Shown: positions 1-5,476 of the stretch, piece by piece
Layout: every line of letters starts with the position of its first letter
Position numbering within the stretch: the stretch's first letter is position 1
Assembly (NCBI GenBank): GCA_007130345.1
Contig: SLSP01000375.1
Location: forward strand, 1-5,476
Source of the DNA: Thermoflexales bacterium
Lineage (GTDB): Bacteria; Chloroflexota; Anaerolineae; B4-G1; SLSP01
Reading direction: 5' to 3'
Length of the DNA stretch: 5,476 nt
The notes under the pieces: model-generated
What the model was told of the DNA's origin: nothing
Database searches by the model: none
What the model saw: the letters and a program-made list of their open reading frames with translations, nothing else
Made by a program: the position numbers and the translations under genes

Positions 1-1091
1 TCGCGCCCTTCGTCGCCCCCGCCGCTGAAAGCACGCAACTCAGCCGCCAAGTTGTCTGGCTGCCGGAGGGCGAGTGGACGCACTTCTTCACCGGCGAGCA
101 TTTTGACGGGGGAAAGTGGTACGCCCTCTACGGCGACCTGGACGCGCTGCCCGTCTTCGCGCCGGCCGGGGCCATTGTCCCACTGGGGCCGCGCGTGGGC
201 TGGGGCGGCGTGGGCAACCCCGCCGCGCTCGACGTCCACGTCTTCGCCGGGGCCGATGGCGATTTCACGCTCTACGAGGACGACGGCGAATCGCTCGCCT
301 ACCTGCGGGGCGCATCTAGCCGCGTCGCGTTCGCGCAGCGGTGGAGCGCGGAGCAGATGACCGTCAGCATCGCCCCTGCGAAGGGCGCGACCGGCCACCT
401 CCCGGCGGAGCGCGTCTACCGCCTGCACCTGCACGGCATCGCGCAGCCGGGCCGCGTGGACGTGCGCGTGGATGGCGAAGCCCGTCCCGTCGAAGCGATC
501 TACGACGCCGCGACCGAGACCCTGCGCCTGGCGGCCTTCTCCGCGCCGTTGACGGCGGCGGTGGAGGTCACGCTGGCGGTCGGCGAAGCGGGCCTGCGCT
601 CCCGGCGCGACCGCGCGGCCGAGAAGTGCCGGGCCATGCTCCACGCCTTCCGTATGGAGACCCTCGCCAAACAAGCCCTCGCCGCGCACCTGAGCGATTT
701 CCTGGCCGATCCGGCGTTCCTGGGGCGGTTCCGCGCCGCCCTGAGCGACACGCAAGCCCGCGCCCTCCTCGAAGTGGCGCACCAGGCCGGCATCCACCGC
801 ATCCGCCACACCTTTGCCGAGGAACTCGTCCTCGTGTGGAACAACCGCGCCGATCCGCGCTTCACCTACCTGGCCCACCAGTGGCGGCCTGACTGCTGGA
901 GTTTTGAGGAGCGCTACGTCGCCGAGCACGGCCCCGCGCCGCAATTCACAGCCATCACGCCGGTCACGCGCTACGAGCACCCGGAGTATCCCTTCGAGGT
1001 GGGCCTCCCCCTGCGCGACTGGCGCGTCCAGATGAACTACGCGGACGTGGTCACGGTGGAGTACAGCGGGGAGGAGGTGCAACGCACTTGA
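1..1091 (+). CDS. Glycoside hydrolase family 31 protein (alpha-glucosidase/alpha-xylosidase type), C-terminal part
   Basis: The frame is open from base 3 to the TGA at 1089-1091, giving 362 residues of a gene that starts before the window. The catalytic barrel is not visible. Residues 17-61 (VVWLPEGEWTHFFTGE, then LDALPVFAPAGAIVPL) are the characteristic beta-sandwich that follows the GH31 (beta/alpha)8 barrel. Residues 70-98 (ALDVHVFAGADGDFTLYEDD, then GES) are the typical start of the distal DUF5110-like beta-domain. GH31 enzymes hydrolyse alpha-glycosidic bonds such as alpha-glucosides or alpha-xylosides, but specificity cannot be told from this end. From about residue 197 the protein continues for some 165 residues, first helical and charged, then with a Trp/Tyr/Pro-rich segment. 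I do not recognise this extension, which is not part of the usual GH31 architecture. Codon use is strongly GC-rich. The last codons lie in a palindrome. Its neighbour is a convergent Fic gene, with no visible functional link. GH31 membership is nearly certain; substrate is unknown. Confidence 0.9.
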   Translation, partial: APFVAPAAESTQLSRQVVWLPEGEWTHFFTGEHFDGGKWYALYGDLDALPVFAPAGAIVPLGPRVGWGGVGNPAALDVHVFAGADGDFTLYEDDGESLAYLRGASSRVAFAQRWSAEQMTVSIAPAKGATGHLPAERVYRLHLHGIAQPGRVDVRVDGEARPVEAIYDAATETLRLAAFSAPLTAAVEVTLAVGEAGLRSRRDRAAEKCRAMLHAFRMETLAKQALAAHLSDFLADPAFLGRFRAALSDTQARALLEVAHQAGIHRIRHTFAEELVLVWNNRADPRFTYLAHQWRPDCWSFEERYVAEHGPAPQFTAITPVTRYEHPEYPFEVGLPLRDWRVQMNYADVVTVEYSGEEVQRT

Positions 1092-1107
1092 GAAGTGCGT
1101 CGCACCT
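1075..1107. repeat. Imperfect palindrome spanning the GH31 stop codon
   Basis: Arm 1075-1089 (aggtgcaacgcactt) and arm 1093-1107 (aagtgcgtcgcacct) pair in 14 of 15 positions around a 3-base gag loop; the only mismatch is 1081/1101. The TGA stop (1089-1091) sits at the apex, so the last residues of the GH31 protein (V-Q-R-T) are encoded by the left arm. There is no T-run after it, which argues against a simple intrinsic terminator for the + strand. It could be a dispersed REP-like palindromic element that landed at the gene end, or an mRNA 3'-end stabilising structure. One copy only is visible here. Confidence 0.7.
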
Positions 1108-1115
1108 GATATGAA

Positions 1116-1146
1116 ACCAGCCCCCGCTATCACAGCGGGGGCTGGT
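1116..1146. terminator. GC-rich hairpin between convergent genes, likely bidirectional terminator
   Basis: Arms 1116-1128 (accagcccccgct) and 1134-1146 (agcgggggctggt) are perfectly complementary over 13 base pairs with a 5-base loop (atcac). It lies in the 74-base gap between the stop codons of the + strand GH31 gene and the - strand Fic gene, where a shared terminator is expected. On the - strand the stem is followed by only three Ts, and on the + strand by none, so it is not a textbook intrinsic terminator. It is the strongest secondary structure in the gap. Confidence 0.65.
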
Positions 1147-1165
1147 GGATGTAAGGAACGCTGCT

Positions 1166-2263
1166 TTACGGCGCGTCCGCCGATAAACCGCCAATAATCC
1201 GCCGATAATCCGCCGATAACCGGTACTGTCGCGCCCGGCGGGAGGGATCGGCGATTTCCAGCCAGCCTTCATCCAGCCAGCCGACGACGAGATCGCGCAC
1301 CGTGCGCGGCGCGAGGCCCAACGCTCGCGCCATCTGCGCGGTGGTCAGCGTCTCGTGCTGCGCGAACAGGCCCAGGACGATGCGGGCGCGGCGATCCAGG
1401 CGTTGGAGTTCCGGTGGTTCCATCGGCAACGGCGTCTCGGCGTGAGCGCGCACTTCAGCGGCGACGCGCTGGAATTCGTGGGCCATGCTGCGCAGGAAGT
1501 AGGCCAGCCAGCCGGTGACATCGGCCTCGGCGCGGCCCTCGTAGTAGTTGTGATGCGGGTGCGTTTGCAGGGCGGCATAGTAAGCGGCCAGATCGCGGAC
1601 GTAGACCTCTTCCAGGCTGTAGAAGCGGCCCAGGTCATAGCCGGACTGGTAGAGGATGAGCGTCGCCAGGGCGCGGGCGGTGCGACCATTGCCGTCGTAG
1701 AACGGGTGGATGGTGACGAACTGGTAATGCGCCAGGCCCGCCAGCAGCGGCGCGGGCAAGTCGGGAGGGATAGGGTGCTGAATCCAGGCGATCAACTCAT
1801 CCATCAGCGCGGGGACATCGGCGGCCTCCGGGGGCAGGTAGACAATGCCGCCAGAAGCAGCATCACGGATGACGTTTTGCCCATCGCGGTAGGGCGTGGG
1901 GCGGGCGCGCGGCCCGGTGAAAATCAGCGCGTGTAGGCGGCGGAGCAGGTCTGCGGTGATGGGCGTCTGTTGCTCGGCCCAGGTCTCGATCTGCTGTAAG
2001 GCGCGGTAATAGTTGCGCACCTCGCGGACATCGCGCTCGCGGCCGGGGATGCGGCGGCCCTCGAAGACCACCTGCGCGGCCTCATCCAGCGTGAGGCGGT
2101 TGCCCTCGATGCGCGTGGAGTAGTGCGTCGAGCGCACGCGGGCCTGCTGGCGCAGCCGCTCGGCTACCGGCAAGGGGAGCGTGGTCATTGTGACCGCTTG
2201 CCGCGCGGCCTCGATGGTCATGAGGTCGCGGGCGATGGTGGGGGTGAGGGTGTAGTTGTGCAT
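1166..2263 (-). CDS. Fic family protein (putative AMP-transferase) with C-terminal winged helix
   Basis: Fic enzymes transfer AMP, or another nucleotide part, from a nucleotide substrate to a hydroxyl of a target protein. Numbering from the GTG at 2275 (369 residues), the catalytic motif HPFYDGNGRTAR is complete at 190-201, with the His, the Asp/Gly-Asn-Gly anion-binding loop and both arginines present. STRIEGN at 53-59 matches the (S/T)xxxE(G/N) inhibitory motif. It lies N-terminal to the Fic core, as in class II Fic proteins, so activity is probably autoinhibited by E57. GGIVYLPPEAADVPALM at 142-158 is the usual target-docking flap and following helix. Residues 297-352 (TTAQMARALGLAPRTVRDLV and around) look like a winged helix. 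Size and order match Shewanella-type Fic proteins of about 370 residues. ATG 2263 is preferred because MHNYTLTP resembles usual Fic starts, but GTG 2275, directly after the upstream stop, is possible; neither has a clear ribosome site. Composition is GC-rich, unlike the two genes before it. The last codons are an 11-base tandem repeat. No signal peptide, so cytoplasmic. The target is unknown. Confidence 0.93.
   Translation of the reverse strand: MHNYTLTPTIARDLMTIEAARQAVTMTTLPLPVAERLRQQARVRSTHYSTRIEGNRLTLDEAAQVVFEGRRIPGRERDVREVRNYYRALQQIETWAEQQTPITADLLRRLHALIFTGPRARPTPYRDGQNVIRDAASGGIVYLPPEAADVPALMDELIAWIQHPIPPDLPAPLLAGLAHYQFVTIHPFYDGNGRTARALATLILYQSGYDLGRFYSLEEVYVRDLAAYYAALQTHPHHNYYEGRAEADVTGWLAYFLRSMAHEFQRVAAEVRAHAETPLPMEPPELQRLDRRARIVLGLFAQHETLTTAQMARALGLAPRTVRDLVVGWLDEGWLEIADPSRRARQYRLSADYRRIIGGLSADAP
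1177..1220. repeat. Four tandem copies of an 11-base repeat in the 3' end of the Fic gene
   Basis: On the + strand, 1177-1187, 1188-1198, 1199-1209 and 1210-1220 are ccgccgataaa, ccgccaataat, ccgccgataat and ccgccgataac. They differ only at the last base and by one G/A change in the second copy. The unit is not a multiple of three, so the Fic frame reads successive copies in three different phases and returns to the first after 33 bases. This gives the two LSAD strings in the C-terminal RLSADYRRIIGGLSADAP. The array ends just before the stop codon. Confidence 0.9.
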
Positions 2264-2280
2264 TTTCTTGCACACTTAAC
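2250..2280. other. Sharp base-composition boundary at the nuclease/Fic gene junction
   Basis: Counted directly, 1621-1680 has 42 of 60 G or C, 2221-2280 has 33 of 60 (high on its left, low on its right), 2341-2400 has 22 of 60 and 3661-3720 has 21 of 60. The change falls at the start of the Fic gene, within about 20 bases of the point where the putative nuclease gene ends. Everything to the right in the window stays AT-richer, and everything to the left is GC-rich. The plain inference is that the methyltransferase-nuclease segment has a different origin from the GH31/Fic side. No target-site duplication or mobile-element end is visible at the junction. Confidence 0.8.
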
Positions 2281-2899
2281 GAAGATCAGCCCACAGGTGC
2301 AACAATTTCAATTTAACAAAGCTGCGGTTTAGAAGTTGGTGCAGAAAGGTTACATCTTTTTCCTGAACGCTATTGTTCAGGATTATTTCTCTTAAGCGTT
2401 GCGTTTCGACTTCATCGTTTATTGCCTGTAGCAACAAAAGGATGTCACCTTCCTGAACATACCCGATGATAGCACCCATTGGTGGTTCTGATTGAGCATA
2501 GATGCCATCCTGAAACCTTTGTATACCACTGGTCACATAATATTTGCAATAATCGTGACTTTTTCCTTGGCGTTTGACCCGCACAAGTTTACATTCTACG
2601 TGATACTCGTACTGTTCATAAACGGGAGTATTAGCGGCAAAACAAAAATCGGGATGTCCAATTGGCTTAGGTGTGTCTTCACCGGCAAAAACAGAGGTTT
2701 CCGGCATGATTTGCCAGACCAAACGCATCTCTTTTTTTGTTTTGTAAAGGTGGGGACGCAGTTTGCCAGAGATTACAAGTTCATCGTCATTGATATCTAC
2801 GCAGCCACTTTCTATTAACTTGCGTAGTGCCGTCACAATACAATTTTGTAGCCGTAATTCTTCATCTTTTGCCCATAGTTTCAACGCAGCCCACGTCAT
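2276..2899 (-). CDS. Putative PD-(D/E)xK nuclease, partner of the upstream DNA methyltransferase
   Basis: The product has 207 residues. The start is the ATG at 2899-2897, which overlaps the methyltransferase TGA (2898-2896) as ATGA and has AGGAG eight bases upstream. A longer reading that opens at 2989 would run 90 bases inside the methyltransferase and is not needed. P83-D84 (GHPDFCF) followed by E102-C103-K104 (YHVECKLV), 18 residues later on a predicted beta-strand, is the PD-(D/E)xK nuclease signature: Asp and Glu for metal binding, Lys for catalysis. YVTSGIQRFQDGIYA (121-135) then MGAIIGYV (141-148) look like the helix and strand that follow the core in this fold. The N-terminus is predicted helical (KDEELRLQNCIVTALRKLIE). 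It probably cuts DNA in the cytoplasm and, given the coupling, may be the restriction partner of the methyltransferase, but no named family is recognised. It could instead be a non-restriction nuclease subunit of a larger defence complex. Codon use is AT-rich like the methyltransferase and unlike the downstream Fic gene. Confidence 0.75.
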   Translation of the reverse strand: MTWAALKLWAKDEELRLQNCIVTALRKLIESGCVDINDDELVISGKLRPHLYKTKKEMRLVWQIMPETSVFAGEDTPKPIGHPDFCFAANTPVYEQYEYHVECKLVRVKRQGKSHDYCKYYVTSGIQRFQDGIYAQSEPPMGAIIGYVQEGDILLLLQAINDEVETQRLREIILNNSVQEKDVTFLHQLLNRSFVKLKLLHLWADLR

Positions 2900-5476
2900 A
2901 GTCCCGTCTCCTGAGCGTTTTGCCATTCCAATCGGAAAACTTCGGTCAGGAATTCCCTGGCATCTTGCCGGGCCTGAGATTTTGTCCATAAACGTCGTTC
3001 TGCGTGTTTGATAATCAACAACGAATTATCACTGTCATTCAACTCTTTGACAACTTTGTTAATGTATATACCGGCGCTATGTTCCGAGCTCAAAGAATGG
3101 CTCAAGCGATTGAACCATTGTTGCCAGGCTGCATCATCTATCACTGGCGCATTTGAGATTACACTAGATAAGGCTTTGAGTTCAAATACCATACCATAGA
3201 GCACACTGCCAACAGGCGCATAAATCGTAGTTTCCAGGCCTTTGTCTCTTGTGCGCAATCTTTCCTGCCATATTTCCAGAAATGCGTCTTGGTATGCCTC
3301 TAGTTCCGCTACAGAAGGAGGCGCGGTCGCAATGGAGTTTTGGCCCTTGTAGAAAAAAGGAATCGTAATTTGGCATAAATCACGTATCAGGTCACGTTGT
3401 TCTTCGGATAGATCGTAGAGGTCGAAGATGGCTTCGTCAAGGTCTCTTTGAGCAGATTGAAGATTTGATGAATTTTCATCGAATAGTGGGAGAGAGCTAT
3501 CTTGGCAAATTTCGCGTTCAGCAGCTTTTAAAATTCTTTGTTCTAACTCATCATTCTCGGGAAAATGAACCGGCAAACTTAAATGTTCTCCTACGCGAAT
3601 GTCATCGTGCCAGAGGCTCCAAGCTGTAGAAGTTAGAAAGTGATAATATCTAGCTAGAGAGGATTTCAATATTCCTAACAAAATTCTTCTGTTAGCCAAA
3701 CTCAAGGAGTCAATTCGTATACCTATAATGGAATTTCTGAAAGCGAAAGGTTGTTCGGCCAGCCGCGTTCGAATCTGGCTAGATACCCCACGTTTGATGA
3801 GTAGTCGAGGACCACTGAAGATTATAGGTTGACCAAGCGCGTGGATTTTTCGTGGCCTTATGGGTTCTAGTAGTCTATCAAGGCTCTCATTATTCGAGAA
3901 GTTCTGGATAGGCAACTCATATTCGACCTTAAATTCGTCTGTATGGTGCCTTCTTTTTCCACCACCATCTTGATATCCCCGGCCATGATGGTCTGCTACT
4001 GTTGACAAAGGAGAATAGCAACTTTTCAACTCCCCAATCAGTTCAATATCTCCTTGTCCTCCCCACATATACGTTTTCCACAGCCATTGATTTTTAAGAA
4101 AATTGTGTTGTAGGGATTTATGCATATCTGATTTGTCAATAACGATAGATTGTAATTTTTCCATAAAGCTGGTTTGCTTGATGGAGAGATAAACAATTGT
4201 ATTGTGTAGAGCCTCTTCCCGTTCAGCGGGTGTAAAGCAAACAACCGCAAAGGGTGCTATCGCACTTTTACGCTGTTTGCGAAAGAACACGTGTCGCACA
4301 TGAGCAAAATTATAGACCGCCCGAATTCGATTTTTTGTCAACCACCGATTGCGGAATTCAGTACTACTATCATTAAAAAGCGCCCCGGTAGCCAAGACCA
4401 ACAAGCCAATCTCTCCACCGGGTTTCAACAGATGCCGTGTACGCCAAATGAATGCTTGTGATAGTTCCTTATCTCCAACTGGATAGCGGAATGCTTCACA
4501 CCATTGTATGGCTAATTGCCCTTCGGGCCCGCTGGCGCTTCCCCAAGGCGGATTACCCACAATGACATCAAATGAAGCATTATCCAGGGGCAACAAAGCA
4601 TGTTCCAACACTCGCTCGTCAGCGGCGCGACCAGCATAGCGGGCATTTTGTTCGACACGTGTTTGTATTTCTGCATATTCAGCTTGAGTAAGTTGAAATG
4701 CATTAACCGCCGCAAACAAACTCTTGCCGCTGTCAGATTGTGCAGGATCGTAGATGAGTTTGGGAAGACGCTTGTGTTTGCGGATATCTGGTGGATCGCG
4801 GAAATCCAGAAAAGCTAGATAAAGGCTAAATGCAGCGATTTGTATCGCGGCGCTGTTGATATCAATTCCAACAATTCGTTCTGTTAATAATTCTGCCAAT
4901 TCTACAGATGATAGCCGTGGAACATTTCTGCGGTAGCAAGCGTGATAGACGATGCGTTTGAAAGCCTCCACCAGGAAAATACCCGATCCACAGGCGGGGT
5001 CCAGAACGCGCGCACCAGCATCCAGTTTTTCAGCGGTTAGACATTCTGTGAGCACGAAATCCACTAAGGAAGTAGGCGTGTAATGCGTACCTTCATCCTC
5101 TTCTGAACTGTGCTCGTGGTAGAATTCTTCATAGATATTGCTGATAAGTTCTATCGGGATGATATCAAACTTATAAGCCCAAAAAAATAAAGCCTGCTGT
5201 TCTCCCATGCTCTGACCGAGTAGGAAACCGCGCAGGATTTTCAAATCATTTTCCGTTATGGATTGCTCTTCTTCATCGACCAGGGGGAATAAATCACCAT
5301 TGAAGTCTTCTCTCAACTTACGAAACAGGTAGTAGGTATCTGCTTTGCTTTGTAATACATCTGTATAACAGTGATAGGCACCACTTTGACTGATGGCTTT
5401 ATCAGCGAAATATGCTCCCACCAATATCTCTCGATCTTCCAGATAACGAATGAAAATCGAGCGTCCGATAAGGGCA
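2896..5476 (-). CDS. Eco57I/TaqI-like adenine-N6 DNA methyltransferase (R-M or defence system), N-terminus outside window
   Basis: The frame is open from the window edge to the TGA at 2898-2896, giving 859 residues. A TTG at 5424 is not the start: the 17 codons before it encode ALIGRSIFIRYLEDREI, a conserved N-terminal helix of large Eco57I-type methylases, so the gene begins beyond the window. In residues counted from 5424: HYTPTSLVDFVL (114-125) is the helix before the S-adenosylmethionine site, DPACGSG (142-148; bases 4981-5001) is motif I, GIDIN (186-190) is motif II, and FDVIVGNPPW (285-294; NPPW at bases 4543-4554) is motif IV of adenine-N6 methylases. LKPGGEIGLLV (333-343) follows. WLWKTYMWGG (447-456) to about 620 is the probable target-recognition region. 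Its FRNSIIGIRI and TSTAWSLWHD stretches resemble the TaqI-like C-terminal specificity domain. A further tail of about 140 residues follows (AELEAYQDAFLEIW to the end). No PD-(D/E)xK domain is visible in the part seen. It is coupled to the nuclease gene by an ATGA overlap. The gene is AT-rich and a likely horizontal acquisition. Confidence 0.93.
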   Translation of the reverse strand, partial: ALIGRSIFIRYLEDREILVGAYFADKAISQSGAYHCYTDVLQSKADTYYLFRKLREDFNGDLFPLVDEEEQSITENDLKILRGFLLGQSMGEQQALFFWAYKFDIIPIELISNIYEEFYHEHSSEEDEGTHYTPTSLVDFVLTECLTAEKLDAGARVLDPACGSGIFLVEAFKRIVYHACYRRNVPRLSSVELAELLTERIVGIDINSAAIQIAAFSLYLAFLDFRDPPDIRKHKRLPKLIYDPAQSDSGKSLFAAVNAFQLTQAEYAEIQTRVEQNARYAGRAADERVLEHALLPLDNASFDVIVGNPPWGSASGPEGQLAIQWCEAFRYPVGDKELSQAFIWRTRHLLKPGGEIGLLVLATGALFNDSSTEFRNRWLTKNRIRAVYNFAHVRHVFFRKQRKSAIAPFAVVCFTPAEREEALHNTIVYLSIKQTSFMEKLQSIVIDKSDMHKSLQHNFLKNQWLWKTYMWGGQGDIELIGELKSCYSPLSTVADHHGRGYQDGGGKRRHHTDEFKVEYELPIQNFSNNESLDRLLEPIRPRKIHALGQPIIFSGPRLLIKRGVSSQIRTRLAEQPFAFRNSIIGIRIDSLSLANRRILLGILKSSLARYYHFLTSTAWSLWHDDIRVGEHLSLPVHFPENDELEQRILKAAEREICQDSSLPLFDENSSNLQSAQRDLDEAIFDLYDLSEEQRDLIRDLCQITIPFFYKGQNSIATAPPSVAELEAYQDAFLEIWQERLRTRDKGLETTIYAPVGSVLYGMVFELKALSSVISNAPVIDDAAWQQWFNRLSHSLSSEHSAGIYINKVVKELNDSDNSLLIIKHAERRLWTKSQARQDAREFLTEVFRLEWQNAQETGL
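2908..2912 (-). promoter_or_regulatory. Ribosome binding site for the PD-(D/E)xK gene inside the methyltransferase end
   Basis: AGGAG (read on the - strand) lies eight bases before the ATG at 2899-2897. It settles the start of the nuclease gene and, with the ATGA overlap, points to translational coupling and near-equal output of the two proteins. Confidence 0.8.

Noticed and set aside
341..892. 183-codon + strand frame, and a 121-codon - strand frame at 500-865, within the GH31 region
   Set aside because: Both are shadows of the GH31 frame. Their translations are Arg/Pro/Gly/Ala-rich low-complexity products of GC-rich DNA.
1092..1165. CRISPR, tRNA or mobile-element ends in the intergenic gap
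   Set aside because: The gap is 74 bases, holds two hairpins, and shows no direct repeats with spacers, tRNA fold or transposase end.
1355..1936. 193-codon open frame on the + strand opposite the Fic gene
   Set aside because: It is the antisense of a clearly conserved Fic gene in GC-rich DNA, where long spurious frames are common. Its translation shows no recognisable domain.
2362..2381. Inverted repeat cctgaac / gttcagg with a 6-base loop
   Set aside because: It lies inside the nuclease coding sequence, is only 7 base pairs and has no T-run; probably chance. The extra cctgaac at 2452 comes from a similar VQE codon string.
2492..2818. 108-codon + strand frame with hydrophobic stretch opposite the nuclease gene
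   Set aside because: The opposite strand has a coherent protein with a PD-(D/E)xK signature and a coupled start. The + strand frame has no such support.
2900..2989. A longer start for the nuclease gene at 2989 adding 30 residues
   Set aside because: It would overlap the methylase by 94 bases, while the ATG at 2899 has an ATGA overlap and AGGAG at correct spacing.

Overview
The window is a bacterial chromosomal segment with two different parts. Positions 1 to about 2260 are very GC-rich (42 of 60 bases are G or C at 1621-1680). They hold the 3' end of a glycoside hydrolase family 31 gene on the + strand and, convergent to it, a Fic-family (AMPylator-type) gene on the - strand. Positions from about 2260 to the end are far more AT-rich (21 of 60 G or C at 3661-3720, 22 of 60 at 2341-2400). 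They hold two - strand genes of a DNA modification/restriction type. The organism cannot be named. A high-GC carbohydrate-degrading bacterium, for example a member of the Chloroflexota, would fit, but this is a weak inference.

Layout. GH31 C-terminus, 5' truncated by the window edge (3-1091, +). Then a 74-base convergent intergenic gap with two stem-loops: one spans the GH31 stop codon and the other looks like a shared terminator. Then, all on the - strand and therefore read from right to left: a large Eco57I/TaqI-like adenine-N6 DNA methyltransferase (2896-5476, its N-terminus lies beyond the window), a 207-residue protein with a PD-(D/E)xK nuclease signature (2276-2899) whose ATG overlaps the methyltransferase stop as ATGA, and a Fic protein (1166-2263, or from a GTG at 2275 that touches the nuclease stop codon).

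Reading the three - strand genes together, the methyltransferase and the putative nuclease look like a translationally coupled restriction-modification pair or the tail of a larger defence operon. The Fic protein has an intact HPFxDGNGRxxR active site, a preceding (S/T)xxxE(G/N) inhibitory motif and a C-terminal winged-helix-like region. It follows with essentially no gap, so it is probably co-transcribed. Its base composition is that of the GH31 side, however, so the union of the Fic gene with the methyltransferase-nuclease pair may be recent or accidental. This is the most interesting question in the window. The last codons of the Fic gene consist of four copies of an 11-base tandem repeat, and its C-terminal tail looks repeat-derived.
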